Shown in pieces: positions 33,239 through 41,418 of a stretch of 64,000 nt of DNA. Position numbers and translations under genes: made by a program. Under the pieces are notes generated by a model that was given only the letters and a program-made list of their open reading frames with translations, did not search any database and was not told where the DNA came from. The stretch is from JANQTF01 sp036835375. Lineage in GTDB: Bacteria > Bacteroidota > Bacteroidia > J057. The DNA lies in assembly GCA_036835375.1 (NCBI GenBank), contig DAITMB010000004.1, positions 1 to 64,000 of the forward strand, written 5' to 3'. How positions within the stretch are numbered: the first letter of the stretch is position 1; the number at the start of each line of letters is the position of its first letter.

Positions 33239-35152
33239 ATGGCAGAGGTAAATCCAATCATTCAAAAGGGTCCTGCTTTCCATGATGAGCATCATGGTCA
33301 CGACGGAGGGCACCATGATCATCATGGGAGCTTCTGGACAACATATGTGTTTTCGACTGACCATAAGATGATTGCCAAGCAGTTTATGATCACCGGGATC
33401 ATCATGGCGATCATTGGGATTGGTCTGTCATCACTCTTTCGGCTACAGTTGGCTTTCCCTGAACAGAGCTTTGCTATCCTAGAATTCTTTCTAGGAAAAT
33501 GGGCGCCTGGGGGGATTCTGAGTCCTGACTTTTATCTCGCGCTCGTCACAATGCACGGTACTTTCATGGTATTCTTCGTGCTAACGGCAGGGTTGAGCGG
33601 GACGTTTGCTAACTTTCTTATTCCGCTTCAGATTGGTGCCCGTGACATGGCTTCGGGTTTCATGAACATGCTCTCCTATTGGTTTTTCTTTGCCTCTTCG
33701 GTGATCATGTTGGCTTCACTTTTCGTAGGCACAGGTCCAGCGGCTGCAGGATGGACGATTTATCCACCATTGAGTGCTCTTCCTCAGGCAATCCCTGGCT
33801 CGGGATTGGGGATGACAATGTGGCTGGTAGCGATGGTGTTGTTTATTGCTTCTTCGCTTCTCGGAGGAATTAATTATATCACTACGGTCCTCAACCTACG
33901 GACAGTTGGCATGACGATGGACCGTCTTCCATTGACTGTCTGGGCGCTCTTCCTTACTGCAATCATTGGGGTGTTGTCTTTTCCCGTGCTGTTTGCGGCG
34001 GCATTGCTGCTCGTGTTTGACCGCATGTTGGGAACAAGCTTTTACTTATCGGACATTTTCATTCAGGGGGAGGTTTTGCATTACAGCGGTGGAAGTCCGA
34101 TTCTGTTCCAGCATTTGTTCTGGTTCTTGGGACACCCCGAAGTGTATATCGTTTTGCTACCAGCCTTGGGTATTTCTTCCGAAATCATCTCCGTACATTC
34201 TCGTAAGCCGATCTTTGGTTACAAAGCGATGATTGGTTCCATGATCGGGATTGCACTGCTTTCCTTTATCGTATGGGCCCACCACATGTTTGTATCGGGA
34301 ATGAATCCCTTCCTCGGAACGGTATTCATGCTCTTTACCCTTGTAATTGCTGTGCCCTCCGCGATCAAAGCATTCAACTACATTACTACGCTGTGGAAAG
34401 GGAACATCCACTTTACCCCGCCGATGTTGTTTGCGATTGGATTGGTTTCTTTCTTCGTCACAGGAGGGATCACTGGAATTTTCCTTGGAAATGCAGCCTT
34501 GGACATACCACTCCATGATACCTATTTTGTGACCGCTCACTTCCACTTGGTAATGGGTTCTGCTTCCGCTTTCGGCTTCTTTGCAGGTATTTACCAGTGG
34601 TTTCCTAAGTTTTTCGGGAGAATGATGAATGCCCGTCTTGGCTACATTCACTTCTGGTTTACTTTCATTTCGCTGTATCTCGTTTTCTTCCCGATGCACT
34701 TCATCGGATTGGGCGGCGTAGCACGGCATTACTATAGCAACACAGGCTTCGCATTCATGGCTGGCTGGACTGATATGCAGGTGTTCATCACCATTGCGGC
34801 CTTCGTCGGATTCTTTGGTCAATTGTTTTTCCTGTGGAACTTCTTCTACAGCATTTTCCGCGGCAAAGTCGCTTCTCTCAATCCGTGGAACTCAAATACC
34901 TTGGAATGGACGACGCCTCTTAAGCCAGGACACGGTAACTGGCCGGGAGCTATTCCTACCGTTTACCGTTGGCCATATGATTATAGTAAGCCCGGCGTGA
35001 AAGAAGATTTTCTTCCGATGCACATTCCGAACGAGGAAGTGGAGTATGAAGAAGGCTTCCCAAGACCAGCTACTTCCCCAGATAAGACTCAAACGAAACC
35101 GTTGAAAGTTGAAGACGTGAACGCGACTGGGTTGAAAGAGAAGGGAGAATAA
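33239..35152 (+). CDS. coxA: Cytochrome c oxidase subunit I
   Basis: This 637-residue heme-copper oxidase has a His-rich N-terminus (residues 15-29). The metal ligands can be seen: His106 (TMHGTFM) and His436 for heme a, His299 with Tyr303 in GHPEVY, His348 and His349 (WAHHMF) for CuB, and His434 (TAHFHLVMG) for heme a3. Glu301 in GHPEVY marks the A1 class with a D-channel; FANFLIPLQIGARDM carries its Asn. The C-terminal 70 residues are soluble and end in a charged tail. It sits 39 bp after coxB. Confidence 0.97.
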   Translation: MAEVNPIIQKGPAFHDEHHGHDGGHHDHHGSFWTTYVFSTDHKMIAKQFMITGIIMAIIGIGLSSLFRLQLAFPEQSFAILEFFLGKWAPGGILSPDFYLALVTMHGTFMVFFVLTAGLSGTFANFLIPLQIGARDMASGFMNMLSYWFFFASSVIMLASLFVGTGPAAAGWTIYPPLSALPQAIPGSGLGMTMWLVAMVLFIASSLLGGINYITTVLNLRTVGMTMDRLPLTVWALFLTAIIGVLSFPVLFAAALLLVFDRMLGTSFYLSDIFIQGEVLHYSGGSPILFQHLFWFLGHPEVYIVLLPALGISSEIISVHSRKPIFGYKAMIGSMIGIALLSFIVWAHHMFVSGMNPFLGTVFMLFTLVIAVPSAIKAFNYITTLWKGNIHFTPPMLFAIGLVSFFVTGGITGIFLGNAALDIPLHDTYFVTAHFHLVMGSASAFGFFAGIYQWFPKFFGRMMNARLGYIHFWFTFISLYLVFFPMHFIGLGGVARHYYSNTGFAFMAGWTDMQVFITIAAFVGFFGQLFFLWNFFYSIFRGKVASLNPWNSNTLEWTTPLKPGHGNWPGAIPTVYRWPYDYSKPGVKEDFLPMHIPNEEVEYEEGFPRPATSPDKTQTKPLKVEDVNATGLKEKGE

Positions 35153-35154
35153 GA

Positions 35155-36162
35155 TTGGGGAATAACCATTTAGAGACGGCACCTGTGGTGAAGCGCTATC
35201 AGCGAATGGTGGCCATTACCACAGGTGCTGTTATTATATTGATTCTCATCGGAAGTCTGGTGAGAATGACGGACTCCGGGATGGGATGTCCCGATTGGCC
35301 GAAATGTTTTGGTCAGATCATTCCCCCGACAGATGTGTCGCAGTTGCCGGCGGATTACCAGACCTTGTTTGCCGTCGCAGGACGTGAGATTGCGGAGTTT
35401 GATGCATTCAAGACTTGGGTCGAGTACCTGAATCGCTTGTTTGGGGTACTTGTGGGACTGTGTGCTGTGATCGTGCTTGGACTGAGCCTTGGCTTGAGAA
35501 AGATAGATACAGGACTGGTATGGATCAGCCTGGCAAGCCTCTTACTCATCGTGCTGGAGGGGGGAATCGGCGCATATGTGGTGATGACTCACTTGGAGAC
35601 GAGTGCCATCACGATCCACATGGTAGTCGCGCTAGGAATCCTTGCTTGTTATCTGTGGGCTATCACCAGAAATGGTAGAGGCCAAATTTCGGAGGTTTGG
35701 GTGGCAACCCCGGTTGCTCAGGATTGGTGGGCTACCATGGTACTTTTGGGACTGATTGTGAGCCAAATCGTGATGGGTACGCAGGTAAGAGAACAAATCG
35801 ATCTGTTACACAGTACCGAGGTTGCGCGATCAGAATGGATATCACTTTTGAAGAGTCCCTATGGGATCCATAAGTTTTCACATTATGCGATCATGGCAGC
35901 GATGGCATTTGTGACTTGGCGGCTTTGGCCGAAGGCTGACGCGCTTGGGAGGAAGATGTTGCTAGTGTCTATCAGTTTGATAGGAGCAGAAGTATTGATG
36001 GGGCTGGGCATGCATCATTTGTCAGTTCCCAAGATGTTACAACCGTTACATTTGCTATTCGCCGCACTTCTCTTCTCTTCCCAATTTGTGCTGATGCGCT
36101 GGACATGGATTGGAATGCGCCAACAAAAGAACGTTCAACAACCATTGGTTCATGGTCACTAA
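35155..36162 (+). CDS. ctaA: Heme A synthase (TTG start)
   Basis: This 335-residue protein has eight predicted helices. It oxidises the C8 methyl of heme O to make heme A. Marks are GSLVRMTDSGMGCPDWPKCF (the CP-type Cys pair), WVEYLNRLFG with the Glu-His-Asn type block here as EYLNR, AITIHMVVALG, and IHKFSHYAIMAAMAF plus LQPLHLLFAALLF with conserved His. The frame starts at TTG 2 bp after the coxA stop; the first in-frame ATG would cut off the residues before helix 1. Translational coupling to coxA is likely. It overlaps ctaB by 11 bp. Confidence 0.92.
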   Translation: MGNNHLETAPVVKRYQRMVAITTGAVIILILIGSLVRMTDSGMGCPDWPKCFGQIIPPTDVSQLPADYQTLFAVAGREIAEFDAFKTWVEYLNRLFGVLVGLCAVIVLGLSLGLRKIDTGLVWISLASLLLIVLEGGIGAYVVMTHLETSAITIHMVVALGILACYLWAITRNGRGQISEVWVATPVAQDWWATMVLLGLIVSQIVMGTQVREQIDLLHSTEVARSEWISLLKSPYGIHKFSHYAIMAAMAFVTWRLWPKADALGRKMLLVSISLIGAEVLMGLGMHHLSVPKMLQPLHLLFAALLFSSQFVLMRWTWIGMRQQKNVQQPLVHGH

Positions 36163-37039
36163 GGAAATCAACGAATTACCCATTGCTCGGGTCAAAGGTG
36201 AAAAAGCCAAAGCATTCGTCCAGCTGCTCAAGCTCCGGTTGTCTTTGCTGGTGTCGTTTTCAGCTGTCTTTGGCTTTGCCATGGCCTCTGGCACTTGGGG
36301 CTGGGGGTTGTTTTGGATTGGGTTTGGGGGATTACTGGTCACAGGCGCTTCAAACGTCCTGAACCAAATCCTTGAGCGGGAATACGACGCTCAAATGAAG
36401 CGGACGTCCCAACGGCCTCTACCAACTGGCGTACTTTCAGATCTGGAAGCTTTAGCTTACGCCTTGGTGCTTGCTGTGGTAGGAGTAGGAATCATTGGCT
36501 ACTTTTTCAATTTGCCCGCTGCCCTGTTGTCCATCATCGGGTTGCTGGTATATGCGTTTGTGTACACCCCGCTCAAGCGGATCACGCCCTTTTGTGTGTT
36601 TGTAGGGGCAATCCCTGGAGGTCTTCCGCCCCTCATCGGGTGGGTTGCCTTCACCGGATCCATCGGGCCGGAAGGGCTGCTGTTGTTCGCCTTTCAATTT
36701 TTCTGGCAATTCCCCCACTTCTGGGCGATTGCATGGATGCTAGATGACGACTATCAGCGTGCAGGATTTGTGATGCTTCCTTCCAGTAAGGGAAAGACGA
36801 AGTTCAGCGTGCAAATGATCTTGATTTACACCCTGTGCCTAGTCCCGCTGGTGTATTTTGCTTGGGAGACAGGTATTGTGGGCCTCGGGGGGACTATTGC
36901 GCTGGTGGTGCTGGGACTTGCATTTAGCTGGCCCGCCTTTCGTTTGTTCAGGACTTTAGAAGGAAAATATGCCAAGCAATTGATGTTCGCTTCATTTCTC
37001 TACCTTCCATTGATCCAGCTGGCGTTTTTGCTCGGATAA
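36152..37039 (+). CDS. ctaB: Protoheme IX farnesyltransferase (heme O synthase)
   Basis: The start MVTKEINELPIARVKGEKA gives 295 residues and overlaps the end of ctaA by 11 bp. It is a UbiA-type prenyltransferase with about nine helices that adds a farnesyl group to heme B. The first Asp-rich site region is SNVLNQILEREYDAQMKRTS followed by QRPLPTG; the second is WMLDDDYQRAGFVMLPSSKG. The first motif has Gln and Glu where Asp is often seen, but Asp after REY is kept. LLKLRLSLLVSFSAVFGF opens helix 1. It feeds ctaA within the same transcript. Confidence 0.94.
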   Translation: MVTKEINELPIARVKGEKAKAFVQLLKLRLSLLVSFSAVFGFAMASGTWGWGLFWIGFGGLLVTGASNVLNQILEREYDAQMKRTSQRPLPTGVLSDLEALAYALVLAVVGVGIIGYFFNLPAALLSIIGLLVYAFVYTPLKRITPFCVFVGAIPGGLPPLIGWVAFTGSIGPEGLLLFAFQFFWQFPHFWAIAWMLDDDYQRAGFVMLPSSKGKTKFSVQMILIYTLCLVPLVYFAWETGIVGLGGTIALVVLGLAFSWPAFRLFRTLEGKYAKQLMFASFLYLPLIQLAFLLG

Positions 37040-37098
37040 AAAATAGGAAATAAAATTCACAGGCACTTCTTCACAAGCGTACATCACACAACACTGCT

Positions 37099-37707
37099 AT
37101 GACGCCTATGACTTCGACCCAACGCCCCCCCAGTAATCAACTGATTGATCCACAAAAATTCGCATTGTGGCTATTCATTATTACTGTGATTATGATCTTC
37201 GGTGGCATGACGAGTGCATACATCGTGGACCGTGGCAATGCCCGCAGCCCATTGCTCTTTGACTTACCCGTGATTTTGACATGGAATCTTGCGCTGGTGC
37301 TCTTGAGCAGCATCCCGATGCAAGTGGCCGTGTCGGCGATTCGGCATGGGGAGACCCGCAAAGCGCTCTGGGCGATGGGGCTCACCCTGGCGATGGGTGT
37401 GACCTTTTTGGTAGGTCAGTCTCAAGGAATGAAAGACATGGTGCAATCTGGGATTCACTTGGTGAACAATAATCGGGGAGCGGGAATCGGGAACAGTGGT
37501 TCATTCTTCTTTGTGTTTGTTCTCGTCCATGGGGCTCACATTGTTGGCGGTGTTTTGGCCCTGCTGATCACCTTGGTGAACACGGCCAGAGGAGCTATTC
37601 GTCCGGCACGGATCCAAAATGTTTACGAAATGGTCGCCATTTTCTGGCACTTCTTGGGAATACTTTGGCTATATCTGTACTGGTTTCTCCATTTTACCCA
37701 AGATTAA
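37099..37707 (+). CDS. Cytochrome c oxidase subunit III, short form
   Basis: This 202-residue protein has five helices and is of the COX3 superfamily. Marks are KFALWLFIITVIMIFGGMTS with AYIVDRG, then GSFFFVFVLVHGAHIVGGVL with the conserved His block, and VAIFWHFLGILWLYLYWFLH at the C-terminus. It starts 59 bp after ctaB. Bacteroidota oxidase clusters often carry two subunit III genes in a row, and the second follows at 37953. Each probably occupies one place in the complex or replaces the other under different conditions. Confidence 0.92.
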   Translation: MTPMTSTQRPPSNQLIDPQKFALWLFIITVIMIFGGMTSAYIVDRGNARSPLLFDLPVILTWNLALVLLSSIPMQVAVSAIRHGETRKALWAMGLTLAMGVTFLVGQSQGMKDMVQSGIHLVNNNRGAGIGNSGSFFFVFVLVHGAHIVGGVLALLITLVNTARGAIRPARIQNVYEMVAIFWHFLGILWLYLYWFLHFTQD

Positions 37708-37952
37708 TGGGGCACAGAACCTAGCCCTTGGGCGCATGGTAGGGTGCTGAACTTCTGAAAAATCCGTCCTAAATCTCCTTTATCATCGTTGAATCGGCGA
37801 TTCTCTATTTTATCAATAACTGCGGCTGACGATTTCGTGGGTGGCAGTTATTCTTTAGAGAATCCTACAGGCTGCATCTCAGAAGGAGTGTACTTTTTTA
37901 TTGAGGAAATCATATCTTCGCACTATCATTTTCCTCCCAATTATTCGAGACA

Positions 37953-39062
37953 ATGGCTGACGTTGCAGTAGATAAAAAAGCCCTAGTAGAAGGAGAACGC
38001 CCGATCATGAATGCGAGCTATGGCAAGCTCATGATGTGGTTTTTCCTAGTTTCCGATGCTTTTACCTTTTCGACCTTGCTGGTTGCTTACTGGGCCATCC
38101 GGACCTCTGCCGTGTCCGAAGGCTGGGCATGGGCATTTCCAGAAGACGTGTTTACACACACCCCATTCCTGTACGAAATTTGGCACATAGAGGCGCCGCT
38201 TGTGTTTGTCGGTATCATGACCTTCATCCTGATTCTAAGCTCTGTGACGATGGTATTGGCGGTAGAGGCTGGCCACAGAAAATCAAAGCACGAAGTCGTC
38301 AAATGGGTGTTTTGGACCATGATAGGTGGAATTGTCTTCCTTTCCTGCCAAGCATATGAGTGGTATCACTTCATCTCTGGTACGCCCAATGGCGGGGTGC
38401 TGGTGCAAGCGAGCTTAATTGAGAAGCATGGTATTCCAGTACCGGGAATTGATGACTTGAAAATCGTGGAGTTCCAACTTCCACATCACGGCGAAGAAGG
38501 ACACGGGCACGACAACGAAAATCATAAAATCGAGTCGCTGACTTTGTTCAACGGGCAGCAAATTCGCGACGAAGAGCAGATCGACCGGATCTTGGAAGAT
38601 GCTCATCACACCCATGCAGGGACTTACTACCTCGATATGGCAGACGCGGAGAAGCATCGCGTACCCGCATTGGAAGAGAATATACTGGTGAAGGGCTACT
38701 GGGTGAAGAATGCCCAAGGCGACCTTGCTGCCTTTCGTCTGACCAGTGGTCGCCAGATCAACGGACCACAAGAATTCCTCAACGAGGCGCAAGCCAAACA
38801 CTGGATCACCCAAGGCGGAGCCAATCTCAAAGCCAACGAATATGGACCAGCTGATTTTGCCGCACTCTTCTTTTTCGTGACGGGCTTTCATGGCACCCAT
38901 GTGTTTTCAGGCGTTGTGCTGCTCTTGATTTTGCTTCTCAACGCCAACAAAGGGACTTACGAGCGGCGCGGGCATTATGAGATGACCGAGAAAATCGGCC
39001 TCTACTGGCACTTTGTGGACTTGGTTTGGGTGTTTGTGTTTACCCTATTTTATCTGATCTAG
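37953..39062 (+). CDS. Cytochrome c oxidase subunit III with large soluble insertion
   Basis: This 369-residue protein has five COX3 helices: LMMWFFLVSDAFTFSTLLVA, a second helix near 82-104, WVFWTMIGGIVFLSCQAYEW with Tyr-Glu-Trp-x-His, FAALFFFVTGFHGTHVFSGV, and WHFVDLVWVFVFTLFY. Between helix 3 (ending near residue 143) and helix 4 (starting near 299) lies a soluble stretch of about 155 residues that is usually only 20-30. It is rich in His, Asp and Glu (HHGEEGHGHDNENHK, EDAHHTHAG) and holds two similar-looking parts around DEEQIDRIL and EAQAKHWI. The rest matches the second subunit III of Bacteroidota clusters. A gap of 245 bp upstream may hold its own promoter. Confidence 0.92.
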   Translation: MADVAVDKKALVEGERPIMNASYGKLMMWFFLVSDAFTFSTLLVAYWAIRTSAVSEGWAWAFPEDVFTHTPFLYEIWHIEAPLVFVGIMTFILILSSVTMVLAVEAGHRKSKHEVVKWVFWTMIGGIVFLSCQAYEWYHFISGTPNGGVLVQASLIEKHGIPVPGIDDLKIVEFQLPHHGEEGHGHDNENHKIESLTLFNGQQIRDEEQIDRILEDAHHTHAGTYYLDMADAEKHRVPALEENILVKGYWVKNAQGDLAAFRLTSGRQINGPQEFLNEAQAKHWITQGGANLKANEYGPADFAALFFFVTGFHGTHVFSGVVLLLILLLNANKGTYERRGHYEMTEKIGLYWHFVDLVWVFVFTLFYLI

Positions 39063-39137
39063 TACCCTGTTCTTTCATAGGTGAACTAGGCCTCAAGCCT
39101 CCACCTTTCTCCCCTCACAATTTTAATCCCTCCCGCT

Positions 39138-39512
39138 ATGGCAGCCGAAGGAAGCGAAGCAAGAAAATCCATTTTTCGCACCGCAATCATTCTGACAGGA
39201 CTCACCATGTTCGAGTTCTTCATCGCTTTCACCAAGCAGTTTTACCCAGGGATCTTTGGGATTTCTGAAGCCGCGTCCCAATCCATTGTGGTGTTTACTT
39301 TCATCATTCTCACGCTTTTCAAAGCATTTTATATCGTGGCGGAGTTCATGCACCTTCGGCACGAGGTAAAGCGACTTGCTTGGACCATCTTGATTCCATT
39401 TGTGTTCATTGTGTGGCTGATCATCGGACTCACGGTAGAAGGAGACAACTGGGGCAAACTTTCCGCTGTAGATCCGGTTTCAACAATCAATGAATCTGAT
39501 CTTCGGTCTTAA
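39138..39512 (+). CDS. Cytochrome c oxidase subunit IV (prokaryotic type)
   Basis: This 124-residue protein has three helices: FRTAIILTGLTMFEFFIAFT, IVVFTFIILTLFKAFYIVAE and AWTILIPFVFIVWLIIGLTV. The block AFYIVAEFMHLRHE between helices 2 and 3 is typical of the COX4_pro_2 family. It stabilises the CuB site region in studied homologues. It is 75 bp after the second subunit III gene. Confidence 0.9.
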   Translation: MAAEGSEARKSIFRTAIILTGLTMFEFFIAFTKQFYPGIFGISEAASQSIVVFTFIILTLFKAFYIVAEFMHLRHEVKRLAWTILIPFVFIVWLIIGLTVEGDNWGKLSAVDPVSTINESDLRS

Positions 39513-39524
39513 GAAATTACCCTC

Positions 39525-40238
39525 ATGAAGCGTGGCCGTAACGCAACTGCTTGGATTCTCCTGTTGGTGCTAGCGTTCCCACTGGTGATGTTTTTCTTCC
39601 TCTATTACTTCACGGAACAGAATTTTGACTCCGTCCCCTTCCAGTATGATTTGGTAGAAAACGGGGATACGGTGTATCACAGGATGCCTGACGGGATTTT
39701 GTTTACCGATTTGGAAGGAAACCAGTTTCTTTCCGAGGATCTGGCAGGCAATCTCGTGTTTGTGGATTTTTTCACCGTACGAGAAGATAGCCAGAAGCTT
39801 ACCACCGTCTTGCACGGCAACTTGGAGCGAACATACCGGAATGTGCTTTGGGAACGAGACCCGGCCATCCGCTTCTTGAGCGTGAGCACAGGAGATGATC
39901 CAGAAGAGCTCCGCGCCCACGCAGAAGCCCTTGGTGCTGTATCGCCCGGCTGGCGCATGGTGACAGTGAGCCAAGAAGACTTGTACAGAATGGGAGAGGC
40001 GTTCCAGATTCCCGCTTTTGGCAGACGCAAGGCTGGAGATCCTGCTTTTACCTCACAGACGGTCACGTATTTGGACAAAAGTGGCAGGGTGCGGAATTAT
40101 TATACCGGCACAGATCTTCAGGAAGAACGAAAAATTCAAGAGGACATCGTCACGTTGTTTCGCTTGGAATATCCAGACGACCTCGCGGCCATGCGGGAGG
40201 ACAAAGGAGGCTTTTTCAAAGCTTTACAAGGGAAATGA
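39525..40238 (+). CDS. SCO1/SenC-like protein without copper-binding cysteines
   Basis: This 237-residue protein has an N-terminal membrane anchor (AWILLLVLAFPLVMFFFLYY) and a thioredoxin-like domain of SCO type. The fold can be followed: FTDLEGNQFLSEDLAGNLVF, VDFFTVREDSQKLTTVLHGN, IRFLSVSTGDDPEELRAHAE, and TVTYLDKSGRVRNYYTGTDL. SCO proteins bind copper with CxxxC plus a late His and load the CuA site. Here the CxxxC site is TVREDSQ, the His position before VTYLDKSG is not His, and the entire protein has no cysteine. Position 13 bp after the subunit IV gene is the standard SCO place. It is probably a non-copper structural or chaperone derivative. Confidence 0.8.
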   Translation: MKRGRNATAWILLLVLAFPLVMFFFLYYFTEQNFDSVPFQYDLVENGDTVYHRMPDGILFTDLEGNQFLSEDLAGNLVFVDFFTVREDSQKLTTVLHGNLERTYRNVLWERDPAIRFLSVSTGDDPEELRAHAEALGAVSPGWRMVTVSQEDLYRMGEAFQIPAFGRRKAGDPAFTSQTVTYLDKSGRVRNYYTGTDLQEERKIQEDIVTLFRLEYPDDLAAMREDKGGFFKALQGK

Positions 40239-40362
40239 TCCTGAGGCGTGTGAGTTACTTCCGTCCGATGGATTTGTATTCCTTCCCTCAAGACAAGAGA
40301 CCAAGAGAAACATGAGTCATTTTTTCTAACAACTCGATTCCCTTCAAGTTGAGATCTTCGAT

Positions 40363-40923
40363 ATGAACGCAGTTCAAGGAAAATTAGATAGCAAGCGGTA
40401 TGTTCCCTGGATTTGGGCCGCCTCTATCGGGGTTCCCATTTTGGTGGGAGTACTACTGAACCCCAAGATGGAGGGGCTGATTCCCTTCTCTGATTCTTTC
40501 GTCGAGATAGCCAGAAAGCTCCCTTTTGTGAATGCGGTGATCAATAGTGTGGTCTCCATCCTGTTGGTGACCGGGTACGTGATGATTCGTCAGCGCCGGA
40601 AGGTGATCCACCAGCGGATGATGATCAGTGCTTTTGTGTTTTCAGCGATCTTTTTGATCACCTATGTGACCTATCATCTGGCTGTGGGCCATGTGGGCTA
40701 TTGTGAGGCCAATCGGGCTGCTCCCTGGTTGTATTACATCATCCTCCTGTCCCACATCGGCTTGTCGGTAACCATTGTGCCACTGGCTTCGTTTTCCATT
40801 TTTAGAGCGCTCAACCAGACCTACGATCGACACATGAAGTTGGCCCGGATCACCTTCCCACTTTGGCTCTATGTATCGGTGACAGGCGTTTTGGTAGTGT
40901 TGATGAATGCTCCTTGCTATTAA
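40363..40923 (+). CDS. DUF420 membrane protein, cytochrome oxidase assembly (CtaM-like)
   Basis: This 186-residue protein has five helices and is of the DUF420 family, whose Bacillus member CtaM is needed for oxidase activity. Marks are LPFVNAVINSVVSILLVTGY, HQRMMISAFVFSAIFLITYV with TYHLAVGH, YYIILLSHIGLSVTIVPLAS, and RHMKLARITFPLWLYVSVTG. Conserved His residues on the helix ends could bind heme or metal. It lies 124 bp after the SCO-like gene. Confidence 0.87.
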   Translation: MNAVQGKLDSKRYVPWIWAASIGVPILVGVLLNPKMEGLIPFSDSFVEIARKLPFVNAVINSVVSILLVTGYVMIRQRRKVIHQRMMISAFVFSAIFLITYVTYHLAVGHVGYCEANRAAPWLYYIILLSHIGLSVTIVPLASFSIFRALNQTYDRHMKLARITFPLWLYVSVTGVLVVLMNAPCY

Positions 40924-40988
40924 GTTCGCCAAGCCAAAATTCATTCCCGAGAAAGTTTTTTTCTCTTTTTGGCAAACTAGCACCTTCT

Positions 40989-41243
40989 ATGAAAGCCATT
41001 TCCTTTCAATACATCGCCTCATTCGTGCTCATGCTGTGGCTCACTGGCCAAGGTCTGATGGCGCAGTGCTCTCAGTGCAAAGCTGCAGCTGCGGCTGTGG
41101 ATGAAAATGGCAACTATCTCTCCAATAGCATTAATACAGGGATTTTATACCTATTGGCGCTCCCAGTGTTGCTTCCAATCATTGTCGGTGGCGTGTGGTG
41201 GTACCTGCGGAAAGTGCGCAGTGCCGAAATCAACTTGGAGTAA
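40989..41243 (+). CDS. Small CxxC membrane protein at the end of the oxidase cluster
   Basis: The ATG at 40989 gives 84 residues with a signal-like N-terminus (FQYIASFVLMLWLTGQGLMA), then CSQCKAAAAAVDENGNYLSN, then a single helix (ILYLLALPVLLPIIVGGVWW) and a charged end. Small proteins with this CxxC-plus-helix layout recur next to SCO and DUF420 genes in Bacteroidota. A metal-handling or redox role in CuA assembly is plausible but unproven. It follows DUF420 by 65 bp and ends the cluster. Confidence 0.75.
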   Translation: MKAISFQYIASFVLMLWLTGQGLMAQCSQCKAAAAAVDENGNYLSNSINTGILYLLALPVLLPIIVGGVWWYLRKVRSAEINLE

Positions 41244-41317
41244 TGCGTGTCTGAGCGCTGCGCCAATAGTTCTTCCAATTTGGTAGCGCTGTGATAAGTC
41301 CTGAATCCACAAAAAAG

Positions 41318-41357
41318 CAACCCCTCGAATTAGCTGCGAAGCCGATTCGAGGGGTTG
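41318..41357. terminator. Strong bidirectional terminator between convergent genes
   Basis: CAACCCCTCGAAT (41318-41330) and ATTCGAGGGGTTG (41345-41357) form a perfect 13-bp stem with a 14-base loop. On the minus strand it is followed by CTTTTTT; on the plus strand by TTACG. It ends the protease transcript well and the oxidase cluster less strongly. Confidence 0.88.
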
Positions 41358-41418
41358 TTACGTGAGGAGAAGATGTCGCGCTCGCTTAGCTCAAAGGAGC
41401 TATTCAGCGGTGATTTGC

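Noticed and set aside
34157..34822. 221-codon minus-strand open frame
   Set aside because: Antisense to coxA; charged low-pattern text typical of the reverse of membrane helices.
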